Shown piece after piece: positions 11,969-22,618 of a stretch of DNA of 64,000 bases. The stretch is taken from assembly GCF_021018895.1 (NCBI RefSeq), contig NC_079382.1:16947501-17011500 (forward strand), in the 5' to 3' direction. The DNA comes from Seriola aureovittata (lineage: Eukaryota > Chordata > Actinopteri > Carangiformes > Carangidae). Below the pieces are notes generated by a model. That model was given only the letters and a program-made list of their open reading frames with translations. It ran no database searches and was not told where the DNA came from. Position numbers and translations under genes: made by a program. Every line of letters begins with the position of its first letter. Within the stretch, counting starts at the first letter, position 1.

Positions 11969-11991
11969 AATGTGCATCTGTATAGCCATAC

Positions 11992-12107
11992 CTGTAGCCA
12001 GAGTTTGTTGTTCGTCGTATCTCGTCCCGTAGCGATACACTGAAATGTGGCATTTTGTCCGGCGTTCACCTCAACGTCCCCAAGACGCAGAAAATGAGGG
12101 GATTTAT
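11992..12107 (-). CDS. ptprk: ptprk exon 5: Ig domain, first half
   Basis: This 116-bp exon has acceptor tcttatag (AG at 12108-12109) and donor CTACAG|gtatgg (GT at 11990-11991). It encodes [20 protein letters not shown] and [18 protein letters not shown]. The cysteine in TFQC is the first cysteine of the Ig disulfide, and the tryptophan in LWLQ is the Ig core residue. NAT is a glycosylation sequon. [24 protein letters not shown] is essentially the PTPRK sequence. A short CA-rich run lies 23-34 nt into the intron just after the donor. Confidence 0.97.
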
Positions 12108-12557
12108 CTATAAGAAATGTGGTCAACAAATGAAGGGAATTAGAGTTTACAGCAAGGTTATGTGTCTCTGAGGTTTAAAATGTTTTCTGTTTCATTTCAT
12201 TTGCCTATTAAAAGTGGAAATGAGGTGACGGAGCCAGAGGGAGTTAAGGATACAAACAGGTCGGGTTATCACAAACACACTGTATACATTTAAGGACATT
12301 TTATAACCCTTGGGAATATGTTCATTATTACCGCGATTAGATTCTACCGGAGTCAGATGAAACCAAACCACCGTGCTGCATTGCCACTGGAAGGTAACAT
12401 CAGTATCAGATCCAGTATATGTAATTCCCATAGCTTCTGGTTCTTAACTACTAATGTGGAAGAAGGCTTTCAGACCCTGAAGATGCAGTTCAGCTATGAC
12501 ATTTTTATTCTGGGGAGGTGATTGCAATCATAGATAGCAGCTCCTATGGTGAATGAA

Positions 12558-12595
<38 letters not shown>

Positions 12596-13609
12596 CTTGC
12601 ACACACGCATTCATGCAAGCGCGCGCACACACACAAACCTGTGTGTCCAGAAATGCAGCTGTGAGAATGAATGCTTCCACTGTGGAGACTAAGTACTAAT
12701 TCCTTTTCAAATACTTGCTCCTTCCTATTAGGAGTGCTGCTCCTCTGCCTTTAAAAGACTGGGGCTCTTCTTTTTATATTTCCTCAGATTCCGGGTCGCT
12801 TCAGTGACAAAATTAATGTCCAGAAATTTCTTTCAGAGGCATATCGACAACTTCTGACAGAGACTAGAACAGCAGGGATACCGGGACCTCACAAACTGTA
12901 CAAGGGGACAGTTTATTTCTATGACTTATAATCAATAGAATCTATTAAGAAACAAAATTGTCCTCAAAGATTTCAGTGCTGCTGGTAGACAGATGAGCAG
13001 TTGTAATTGCTTCCTTTCAAACATGAGGGCCCTCCAGGAACCCGCCTTATGGCTTTAGATTAACAGACACTTGTGTTAACAGTAACAGTTTGTCGTCACA
13101 ACTCTTTTTTTGGGGCCTCTAGCAGTAAGGAAACACTTGAGCAAAGGAGAGAAGAAGGCTTGAGACGTAGCGAGAATTTAAAATGGATCGCAGCCCTCAT
13201 CTCTTTCCTGTCACTATGAGACAAGACAGCTACTGTTCACTGTGTGTGTATGTGTGTGTGCAACTGTGTGTGGGTTAAAGAGAGAGAGAAAGAAAGTGCT
13301 GAGTGGTCAAAATCTTCTCTCTCCATGATTGCCCTAATACTGTCTCATTTCCCGCTTCACTCTCTCCTATTCCCCCTTTCTCTCTTTTTCTCCTCCTCAC
13401 AATCTCTCTCTCTCTCTTTATTTCTCTCATTTTTCTCTACGACTTGTCTTTCTCCTCTCGCTGCATCCCTCCTCTCCTGTGTCACCTTCCCACTTATCTA
13501 CCCATTCAACTGCAACAGAAACCATCCCAGGTACAGTCTAATTAGTGGCCAAAGCTATCAGCGTCTACTCAGCGAACTAGGACTAATTGCTGGCATGCTA
13601 ATGACTCAC
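12108..13609 (-). other. ptprk: ptprk intron 4 (1.5 kb)
   Basis: It contains a CA array at 12561-12592, a short GT run near 13240-13270 and a pyrimidine-rich tract at about 13310-13490. Nothing else is recognised. Confidence 0.8.
12561..12592. repeat. (CA)n array
   Basis: It is 32 bp and pure. Confidence 0.94.
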
Positions 13610-13691
13610 CGCATGGATAGCTGAGCACCTGAATGTCGTCTATGGCGATGAAGCCAGCTTTGCTGTCCGAAACCTCTGCTTCAAATATGAC
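13610..13691 (-). CDS. ptprk: ptprk exon 4: end of MAM domain
   Basis: This 82-bp exon has acceptor tttctcag (AG at 13692-13693) and donor TGCG|gtgagt (GT at 13608-13609). It encodes VIFEAEVSDSKAGFIAIDDI and QVLSYPC, plus one base of the next codon. IAIDDIQVLSYPC is the C-terminal strand of the MAM domain and holds the fourth conserved cysteine. The size equals the 82 bp recalled for exon 4 of the mammalian paralogues, so this unit has not been subdivided. Confidence 0.96.
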
Positions 13692-14886
13692 CTGAGAAAA
13701 GAGAGAGTGGTTGAATTTGTGTGTTGTTTTATTTGTTTACATTTGTATTTGAAAAATATATCTTTACAAGTAACACTCCTCGGTTACACTGTAAAAGGAA
13801 CAGTCTGAGTAGTGAGCACATACAAAGTGTACAAAAACAAAAAATGCAACAACAGCAAAAACATTGGAAATGCCAGAGGAAACTGAAATAACATAACCTG
13901 CAAATGCTCTGCAGGCAAATCACAAACCCTCTACGGCACTGTTACCACATCATAAACTGCATAAACTGATTTTAGAACTAAGCAAGACACTTGCCAATTA
14001 AATTTGCTGTCAAAGTGATGGATCCAATCCGAATTGTCGCATAATACACTGACGGCCACCAGTGATATGCATAACACTAGTTAAATACAAAGCTGCCATC
14101 CTGACTGCAGCTGGATTTATACATTCTGGCCAAAAACTCAGGAAGGATAAAAGAAATGCTTCCTGTTGGATCATAGTAATCTGCTTTGGCACACATAAAA
14201 TGTCCACCAAAGAAATGATAAGTAGTGAATAAGATTAAGTAATGAAACCCAATGTGGTAGGGTAGAAAATGAAGGGTTAGAGCTTATCTATTTGTTTTTC
14301 ATTCCCTTTCCATCCCTCTACTTCCTTTTTTACTTATTTTTCTACACCTGCTTCTTTTCTTATTGCGACCACATTGTGCCTCCATGAGAACTGCACCATC
14401 GTCCATATTATAGCTGCTGAGAAATTAATTTAAATCTCAGAAATTTAACTTGGTCAGTCCACTGTAACCACTGGTAAACATCACCTCCTAAACATTGGCA
14501 TGTTAGCATTTTAATTGTGAGCATGTTAGCTCAAAGCACTGCAGTGTTTCAGTGCAGTGTAACAGAGCCGCTAGCATGGCTGTGGACTCATGAACTGGTA
14601 TGAACAAACGCAACTCAGCAGAATCCCTTTGTCTGTATTTCAATAGACAAGAAAGAGGGAATAACGAGTTGTTTTTTGATCAAATAAATAGAAAGAGGAA
14701 AATAGCAAAATGTGGAACGGATGTTCAGATTAAGGCCCTTAGTTGTGATTTAATAATTCATTGTGGTTGTTTTTATTGCAAAATCTCTAAATCCTGTATT
14801 TCTAGTAGAGTGTTCGTTTTGCATTCAACAGGTGCCTCCATTTACCACCATCTCAGTTCATCAACTCATGTTCTGAATAGAGACGG

Positions 14887-15160
14887 TTCTCTCCACTATC
14901 CTCATCTATCTCATCTATCTCATCTTCCCTCTGTCCTCCTTGTCCACATGTTAGCCCTCCTACTCCCTCCACTTGTCATCATCCCTCTTCCTAAACATTT
15001 CCCTCTCCCCTAATTTCTCTCTTTCTGCCTCTCTTTTGCCGCCTCTGTTTTCTAACAGCGTTTACTCAGAGAGGAGCACAGTAATGAACAGGGGAAGGGG
15101 AGGGAGGAGAGGAGGTCGCTATCAAAAAGAGAGACAGAGGCAGAAAGAGAGCGAGGGGGT
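14887..15160. repeat. pyrimidine tract then purine tract
   Basis: The C/T-rich part runs to about 15053. The G/A-rich part is at about 15083-15160, with 'ggggaaggggagggaggaga'. Confidence 0.8.
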
Positions 15161-15559
15161 GAGCAGTTGTTGTCATTCATCACCTGTAAAAGGAAATCTG
15201 CCGTGAACTGTTTACCCATAGCTTATCATCCCCTGCTTGTCACACTCTGCCCCTCTCTGTCTCCCTCCCCTACCAATCTATCTCGTCTCTCTTTCCTATC
15301 ATCTTTCACTCATAGCTCACTGTGGAGCACAGCAGAGAGACATCAGTTGACTTTTAATACCTTCATTTCTGTCTGTCTGAAGACCGGCTTGCCTGCCTGT
15401 CTCTCTGCCTCCACAGTCTGCTGATCGCCACTTGTTATGATGCCCATGTTTTTTTTGGTAGCAGTAACATGACCTAATAATCTCTTCCCTTTTATCTGCA
15501 CAAGGAGGCTACATGTGCAAATGTATGAAATTATTTCAAAAATGTACTTTTCGCATTTA

Positions 15560-16030
15560 ATTCGGTATAAATACCCAGAGGAGTTTTAAGTCATGTCTCG
15601 AGTCAGCTGAAACAAGTCCAAGCCAAGTCTCATGTCGTGTCAAATCGAGCCTCAAATGCTGAAGGGCATGTCCAAGACACAAGTCTAACATGTCCAAGTA
15701 ACAAGTTACTATTATAATGAAATGGCATTTGAATGTTTTCTCATCAAAGCTTTGGTAATAGTGGTTTTCTTTACATGCTGCTAAGACCAAGTCTATTCAA
15801 TGCATAGGTCTAATAGTAACATTTTCAAAATAAAAAAACAGCACTAGTGTGGCATGCAGCTGTCACTATTGTTGAAAGACTTCATCAGCTAAAAACTTGA
15901 GATTTAAATTTAAGTTCTTGTTGCTTTTGTTTTGTTTTCAAATCTCAAGCCAAATCTTCAAAGTTTCACAGCAGTCAAATCAGAGACCCAAGTTTCATTT
16001 TTGTGACTTTTCGAGTCAAGTGTGCAGCTC
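15560..16030. repeat. AAGTC-rich dispersed repeat (degenerate)
   Basis: It is dense in 'aagtc', 'gagtc' and 'caagtctc' words (tcatgtctcgagtcagctga, aacaagtccaagccaagtct, gacttttcgagtcaagtg). This fits a known style of teleost dispersed repeat made of short AAGTC units. A 150-bp gap in the middle (about 15740-15930) is less typical. Confidence 0.5.
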
Positions 16031-17059
16031 TGTTAATGATGATGCATTTCTGAGAGTGCGTTTTGAATGATTTCCTCAAAGTCCGGGACAATAGAAACCT
16101 GGATGCTCATTTTGCTGTTTGCTCTCTGAATCTACTCATTAGCCACTTGAATTCAGCAACTCGTGGATCTGATGTCGGTCACCTGAGAGGAGATAATATG
16201 TCGTTCATGAAGGTGTCAAACACTCGCTGACTCACTGGTCTCATCAGTGGGAGGCAGCATTACTGATAGCTTGTGTTTACAAGTTCGCACATGGGCAGAG
16301 CAGCTCTGAAACGCTGAAGGCTGAGGACTGACATATCATCAGTCTGCAGTAGGGTTGGGTTATAGCAAACATCCTCTTATCAGCCAATCACATATATCAC
16401 TTTGATGTATGCATGTATGGGCACAGAATCAAAAATGTTTAAGCCTGCAGGGAGGGGACGTTTTTCATTTCATGTTATAGTCTGAATCCTAAGATATGTC
16501 AGCTGGGTCCAAGCACCTGCCGTCTCTAAACATGTACTTGTATGACCCAAAGGTTATATATGTTAAACAGGGAAAAACACAGCAGGGGGATTTATAATAG
16601 ATATGTAAAACAAAAACAATCTTTCTAGTAACACAAATTCTGAAATTCATGCCAGTAATATGTTTAAATGTCTTGTTTTGACTGACAAACAGTCCCAAGA
16701 TATTACATTTAATATCATATATGACAAAGATAAAGAAATCCTCACATTTGAGTTGCAGGAACCAGCACATTTTTGGCACATTTCAACCAATAATTATCAA
16801 AGAGTTGCCAAAAATGAGCAGTTTGATTGACTAATCATTTAATAGACTAATCATGTCAGCTCTAATTAAGTAAAAATTTGGTTGGTTAACTGCATTGAGG
16901 TCTAGTGACAGTCAAGAAACTCTCATCAGTCTGATGTTGTCTTAATGTGCAGAGAAAGAGAAGATCAAGGCAAAAACCTAATTAGAAGGTCTAAGGTCTA
17001 CCTGAGTAGTGCTGCATGGGTGTGTGTGCATTTATGTGATCATCTATTCTTGTATGAGG

Positions 17060-17072
17060 GTGTGTGTGTGTG

Positions 17073-17121
<49 letters not shown>

Positions 17122-17129
17122 TGTGTGTA
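17060..17129. repeat. (GT)n array
   Basis: It is 70 bp with two TT interruptions. Confidence 0.95.
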
Positions 17130-17541
17130 CTTAATCTTGTGGACATGTGCCTAGCCTTCCCCTGGTGGAACCAGTCTCATTACAACTCAAGCTAAAGTGC
17201 TAACACAGAAACATGTTCCAACATGAAAAAAAAAATTGCTTCATAACCTCAAATCCAATAACCTGTTTCATAGCCTGAAAAACCTACATAAGCCTCAGCA
17301 AACCAGGATGATTATGTTCAATTAAAACATGTTGACACACGAGTTTCACGCTGGTGATCTCCTCCCATAGTCACTGAGGGGGACTGGGCTCCAGATGGGC
17401 CATTTGGAGGATGCTTTCACACTTTGCCTTACAGTAATATTATATGTTCCCCGGGCTGTGTTTTAACATGATCAGTGTGTGTGTATGCCTGCGAGGACAT
17501 TCACAGACAAGCTCACATTTGTCAACACCAGGCAACAAACA

Positions 17542-17542
<1 letters not shown>

Positions 17543-17573
<31 letters not shown>

Positions 17574-17589
17574 TACATACACACACACA
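17543..17589. repeat. (CA)n array
   Basis: It is 47 bp, interrupted by ATACATAC near its right end. Confidence 0.94.
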
Positions 17590-17616
17590 GAGATCATGTT
17601 GACTGACATGAATTAA

Positions 17617-17650
17617 GAAAGAAGAAGAAGAAGAAGAAGAAGAAGAAGAG
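17617..17650. repeat. (GAA)n array
   Basis: There are about eleven GAA units, located 30 bp beyond the CA array. Confidence 0.94.
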
Positions 17651-18075
17651 ACAAACACACATGTTCAGTATAATGTAATCATCTGCTGCTCCTACTTCTG
17701 TGAACCTTATAATGTTCATTTTAAACAGATTTTTATTAAAAACACATACAGGACAGAAAAACATTGACAACCATGTTTGTATCCGGCATTGTGACGCTCA
17801 CCCGTGCAAACAAACACACATACACATAAACACACACCCGCCTCGTTTTCCTCAGTGTGTTTCTAGCCTAATCGTCACCTCCTGAGCCTCAGTCAACACA
17901 AATAAATCAGCCGCCTGCCTCACAGCATGTGCATGTGTTTGTATTTGTGTGTGCATTGTGTCTGTGTAGTCACATGTACAAAAAAAAAATAAAGGAAATA
18001 AAGATATATGCACATAATGAAGGAATCATGTATGAACACGGCTGTTGTTATGCTGGTTGTTATGTAGCGAGTTAC

Positions 18076-18134
18076 CTGATATTCATTAGGCCAAAAAGTG
18101 GAGACGGCCAGTTCAGCTCTCAGCCAGTCTTTAC
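18076..18134 (-). CDS. ptprk: ptprk exon 3c: MAM domain mini-exon
   Basis: This 59-bp exon has acceptor tcattcag (AG at 18135-18136) and donor CAG|gtaact (GT at 18074-18075). Read from the split glycine codon it encodes GKDWLRAELAVSTFWPNEYQ, one of the most conserved stretches of the type IIB MAM domain. It ends in phase 0 exactly where the mammalian exon 3/exon 4 boundary falls (NEYQ|VIFE). Its first nine bases repeat the first nine bases of the 81-bp intron that precedes it. Confidence 0.94.
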
Positions 18135-18215
18135 CTGAATGACAACAAAATCGAAGTCAATGGAATAAAATCACAATAGTGTCAGAATAAGATATGAATG
18201 AGTGGTAGTCTTTAC
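18135..18215 (-). other. ptprk: ptprk extra intron 3b/3c (81 bp, flanked by direct repeat)
   Basis: This very short phase-1 intron lies between the TSYT and KDWL parts of the MAM domain. The ten bases GGTAAAGACT occur at the exon/donor junction (18216 down to 18207) and again at the acceptor/exon junction (18135 down to 18126), offset by exactly the intron length. Its 3' end has a usable pyrimidine-rich stretch before cattcag. Confidence 0.9.
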
Positions 18216-18267
18216 CGGTGTAGGAGGTCACGTTCCATATGGGGTTGGCTAAAGGACCCTTGTTAAC
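18216..18267 (-). CDS. ptprk: ptprk exon 3b: MAM domain mini-exon
   Basis: This 52-bp exon has acceptor gtggtag (AG at 18268-18269) and donor ACCG|gtaaag (GT at 18214-18215). It enters in phase 0 and leaves after one base of a glycine codon. It encodes VNKGPLANPIWNVTSYT, matching the VNKGPLANPIWNVTG block of PTPRK, with an NVT glycosylation sequon. It is too short to be found by an open-reading-frame scan. It is identified because it joins exon 3a to exon 3c in frame and makes the summed length exactly 272 bp. Skipping it would shift the frame. Confidence 0.93.
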
Positions 18268-19350
18268 CTACCACAAAACACAAATAAAATATCTTGGTCA
18301 TAAAATATTTCACACAAAATTGAACATGGTAACACAGCTGTTCACTGTATTTAGTAGTCTACTGAGAAAGGTTGCCTGAAATGTATTAAATTCCACAACA
18401 ACAGCAATAATAATACATAATAATACATAATTAGACTCTGTAAGCCAGTGTTTTTGCTTCTGTCGGAGGTCAGGGTCCGTTACAGTGCAGACCCTCTGGG
18501 CTCGGCGCACAGTGTCTTCTTCAAGGGCACTTTAGCAGGGAAGATGTTTGTAGAAATGTGAGTGTGACCTTAAGTGATCACGTTTATGAGCAGTCAGAAC
18601 CAGTAAATGGTAAAACCAGTAAAAGTGCAATCTTCTGTTAACCTTTACAAGCAAATGTGTTTTCTAACAATTTCCACAAATTGCAAGAAAATGTTAGAGG
18701 AGGAGAAGAGGATTAGAAGTCACGAGTCTTCTGGGAGGGAATTAAGTTTGATTCATTGCATCAGTATGACACATGTGTCCACTCTGATTCATTTCTCCAT
18801 GAGGCTTGTTTGCTGCTTTAAAAATCAATATTTTACTGTAAAATTGACTTTCAATGCTAAGTTAAGCATTCATACACAAAGTCTTGGTTAAGTCAAAGCA
18901 GTTTGCAACATCTATCACACTGTAGCTGGATTGTTTGCGGCTATGTTTCATAAAATCCAGACCACATTTCCCATAAACCCTGTTTTGTTTTGTTCTAACT
19001 AAAGAGGCTCTTCCCCATCTGCCAGACACACAGAAAGCTTTAACTCTGCACTTCCACTCTTGTGGAGATAAAACAAACTTTTGTTTTGAAATTGTCCCAT
19101 GAAATCAAACCCTGCCTTACACAATGTAAATGTGTAAGTCACAATGTAAATTGTGTGAGGCAGCGGCTGGTTAGTAGACTTACATTTGGTCTTGTTTAAT
19201 GTTAATATGTCCATGTGTCACAAGGGAAGGGCAGTTTTTCTGCTGGAAATGTTAAACCATAAAAATTGAACCAGTGTGATCAGGCTCAGTCCATTAAGAC
19301 AAATAAACCCTTGTATTTCTATTGTATTCTACTGTGTTGATGCTCAATAC
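18268..19350 (-). other. ptprk: ptprk extra intron 3a/3b (1083 bp)
   Basis: This phase-0 intron lies between LVK and VNK of the MAM domain, with junctions AAG|gtatt and ggtag|GTT. A 'cttcaagggcactttagcagg' type fragment near 18511, also seen in other fish repeats, lies inside. The remainder is not recognised. Confidence 0.85.
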
Positions 19351-19511
19351 CTTCACCAGGACATTAAGGGTGCCGGGGCTGGAGCCGTCAGGGCTGGTGA
19401 GGAGATAGTTGAAGTCGATACAGTGGGTGTCGTTTTCCTTCATGACTGGCAGCTGAAATCTGGCCTTTTCGCCAACATCATACTGAGAGACGTCCACATA
19501 CATGTAGGAAC
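19351..19511 (-). CDS. ptprk: ptprk exon 3a: MAM domain, central part
   Basis: This 161-bp exon has acceptor gtcaag (AG at 19512-19513) and donor AAG|gtattg (GT at 19349-19350), ending in phase 0. It encodes [20 protein letters not shown] followed by [19 protein letters not shown] and PGTLNVLVK. The KENDTHC block is a hallmark of the type IIB phosphatase MAM domain. It contains the third conserved MAM cysteine and an N-glycosylation sequon (NDT). In the mammalian gene structure I remember, this segment is continuous with the next two exons as a single 272-bp exon. Here it stops after LVK at an AAG|GTT junction. Confidence 0.95.
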
Positions 19512-19579
19512 CTTGACACAGAGACAAAGACAAGGAGAAGGTCACCAAAGATAAAAAAATAAAAGCAACATCACAACAT

Positions 19580-19672
19580 CTAGACCTTCTCTATTTGGAA
19601 AGTGCCTTGAGATAACTTACGTTGTGAATTGCCGCTATAAAAATAAAATTTTAATTGATTTGACTTGAAATT
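19580..19672 (+). repeat. LINE 3'-tail-like segment
   Basis: 'aaagtgccttgagataactt', 'acgttgtgaattgccgctat' and 'aaaaataaaattttaattga' follow the pattern of a recurrent fish retroelement tail. Only the tail is present, with no coding sequence. The family is uncertain. Confidence 0.5.
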
Positions 19673-20684
19673 GAGGTGGATCTGGTTCACGTTGTTTCGT
19701 GAATCTGACATGAATCACGACCCATTAATTCCCCCCATTCTTTTCAGGCAGCTGTTTGTGCTCTTACACCACATACCGGCTGCAATTCGCGGCTTGAACA
19801 GACTAGCAATGGTGCCCTCTGAGGAGGTTGTTAGTGTAAAGACGCAGCGAGTATTGGGACTGGACTTGTCAAAGAGTAGGCTGTGTGCCCACGGCTTGCG
19901 ACAGATAGCTGCATCAGTTCTGTGAAGTAAAGTGAAGTGAGTGAATCAAAGTATAAAAAGGCTATATATTATATCGTTTTGAAACTACTCTAAAGATTTC
20001 CCCGTGTTTTTCTGGTTTTCCCTAATAGTACTTCCATGTAGTTCCTATTTATTATTAACTCCTCCTTTTAAGTGGTTAAGACTGCTTGTCAGTTAAGTTG
20101 GTTTAAACCCTTGTCTTTTTTGTGGAGGAAAGGAACAACTATTGCTTACTGCATGCTCTGTTTTTGCAAATTTGGTAAATATTATTTTTTATTGCACATC
20201 GGTTTTGGTGTTATTGCACAATCTTGTGATACTTGTCACTTTAACTGTACTTTAACTTTTCACTGTACATTGTGTGGTGTGCATGTGACAAATAACAAAC
20301 TTATAATCACCACTTATCCCTCACTGTATCTTTCTGATTGTTTGGCTCCATTAAATTTCATATGCATGCCTGTGTGTGTTGCCTCTGGTATATGCCAGAG
20401 GATATGACAGTAACCAAACTGGGAATCACCATCTCACTACTGTCAGTACTGGGACCGATAACCACCCAGTGTCTTCATTTATGATTTAGTGCAGGACTGA
20501 AGACCTTTAATCGTCGTTCTCTTCTACACCTTCCCACCTGGTTTGACCTTCCCTCTTTAACAAACTCACTTTTAAGCAGTGAGTTTCTAGTGATGGAAAC
20601 CAAAATCCTTTATTCTTTCCTTTTATGTTTGCATGTTTTTACTCCACTCTGTTTAATTTCTTTTGGGCTTACCATATAAAGAAA

Positions 20685-20737
20685 CAGAGAAGAGAAGAGA
20701 AGAGAAGAGAAGAGAAGAGAAGAGAAGAGAAGAGAAA
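20685..20737. repeat. (GAGAA)n pentamer array
   Basis: There are about ten pure units. In the ptprk RNA it would read UUCUC. Confidence 0.95.
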
Positions 20738-21554
20738 AACAACTTCTTTCTTCTTTTATAGTTTTAATTTCATGCGTTTATGAAACCATACAATTTTCTT
20801 TCTTCTATACTTTTTTCTTCCAGCTCATCTTTATTCCCTCTCTCCTGGAAATTGTGCAGTTTCCAGGTTATAATGATGCGAGCTAATGTGTGAGCGTGAA
20901 GGTAGAGAGATACACATCAACAAAATCAAAATTAGCGAAGCTTGATTGAAATCATGTGAAGTGGTCAGCTTGAAGCCAAAATGGCATGGTGTGTGTACAC
21001 CAGTCCATGCTGTTTGGGCAGGCTCCTTTCACCACATTCAGATTTTTCCACAGCGTGCAATATATGATTACCTGCAACTACCCGGCAGTGTGACATGATT
21101 AGTTGCATTTTTCACAGCTATCCTCAGGGCAATGTTTTTATGCTTTACTTATTTTGTTTGCATTATGTTCCTCCTGTCTCTGCTGAATTCAAATATAATA
21201 TCTGTTAGTTTTGTTGTGCTAACACGGTGGGACAATGATGAAATTTTTCATTCCCCATATAACACTGAGTACTGTACCTTATACATACAGTAGTTGAGTG
21301 CAGGAAATGGAGCTCAACGTAACACATAATCTGGCTGTGCTGACAGGACAGTCAGTCAGCCCATCCAGATGTTCTCGTAATCAGCTCAGACCTCAACCAG
21401 ATGTTGTTCCAATGAAATATGATGAAATGTGATATTTTCCTGCCTGATGTTTTTAATCTCACAATCTCACATTAGCTCATGACAAACTGAAAGGAGGTAG
21501 CCATGATCATGTTTAACTCTATTTGTAGAATAGAAGTGAAAGGAACTTTAGCTG

Positions 21555-21790
21555 AAAAAATACACTGATTAATCACTTATGATTTCTCAAGCACAAATGC
21601 TAAACATATGCTGGTTACAGCTTCTCAAATGTGCGGATTTGCTGCTTTTCCGTTTCATATAAATATATATGTAAATTAAATATTTTGAGTTTCAGATTGT
21701 TGGTCTGACAAAACAAGCAACATGAAGGTGTCACACCTTGGCCTCTGAGAAACTGTGAGGGGAATTTTTTCAGTATTTTCTGATTATTTA
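21555..21790. mobile_element. AT-rich MITE copy (degenerate)
   Basis: It shares 'cagcttctcaaatgtgcgga', 'tttgctgcttttccg', 'gttggtctgacaaaacaagc' and a 'tgaaggtgtcacaccttgg' stretch with the 47.6-kb and 58.3-kb copies. Its ends are eroded. Confidence 0.55.
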
Positions 21791-22202
21791 TAGGCTGCGC
21801 ATTTAGCCCTAAACAGAAAAAAATAGAAAATAGAACAGAACAGAGTCACAAATTATTAAATAGAACAGAATCTACTGAAATAGAAGAGAGAGAGGAATGG
21901 AATAGGACAGGATGAAATACAATCAAACAGAATGAAACTGAATAGAATTAAAAATCAATATAGTAAAATATAATACAACACAAAATCTGTGCCCTGGAAA
22001 AACAAACACAGCGCTTCATCCTAACTGGTTAATTCTATTTGCAAATTACACCATACACAATATGCACTATACAATAGGCTGTAGGACAATGGTGATTATC
22101 AGTTATTGTTTAGCTAATCTACTGTGAGGAAAGACTTTTCTCTGCAGAATAGAACAAAACATAACAGGCTTTAAACTGGTGCACACAATCATATGTGCAT
22201 AG

Positions 22203-22226
22203 ACACACACACAAACACACACACAC

Positions 22227-22288
<62 letters not shown>
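22203..22288. repeat. (CA)n array
   Basis: It is 86 bp, with small A insertions in the left third. Confidence 0.95.
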
Positions 22289-22373
22289 AGCCTTTCACTA
22301 CCAAACACTGTATCCTAGTTATTGGTTTGGCGCTTCTCCTCTCCTCTCTGTCTTTACCACCCGACCCCCACCT

Positions 22374-22375
<2 letters not shown>

Positions 22376-22415
<40 letters not shown>

Positions 22416-22440
22416 CCATTGCCTGCCTGCCTGCCTGCCA
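22376..22440. repeat. (CA)n array with (GCCT)n tail
   Basis: A CA run to 22414 is followed after a few bases by four to five GCCT units. Confidence 0.93.
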
Positions 22441-22535
22441 TTGAAGTATTATAATAATCCTACTTCCTGGTTCTGAAAGACCCAAAATGACTTAGGTCCA
22501 AACAGGACTATAGCCAAACAAGATGAGGCCAGAAC

Positions 22536-22538
<3 letters not shown>

Positions 22539-22586
<48 letters not shown>

Positions 22587-22588
22587 TC
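22539..22588. repeat. (CT)n array
   Basis: It is 50 bp with one G interruption. Confidence 0.95.
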
Positions 22589-22618
22589 ACTAACACTCTA
22601 AATCCATCCAAAATGAAC

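Larger units (their letters stand above)
10999..11991 (-). other. ptprk: ptprk intron 5 (993 bp)
   Basis: It contains a 'ttgctcaaggtcac' repeat-derived motif near 11055, a short CA run at about 11113-11130 and an interrupted GT array at 11258-11312. AT-rich sequence at about 11400-11480 follows. No other feature is seen. Confidence 0.8.
13692..18075 (-). other. ptprk: ptprk intron 3 (4.4 kb)
   Basis: It holds a 'cattggcatgttagc' repeat remnant near 14490-14580 and a pyrimidine tract followed by a purine tract at 14887-15160. The AAGTC-rich repeat is at about 15560-16030, with GT and CA arrays at 17060-17129 and 17543-17589 and a GAA array at 17617-17650. The parts at 13740-14480 and 16040-17050 show nothing nameable beyond a small AT-rich element end ('cagctctaa') near 16858. 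Confidence 0.75.
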
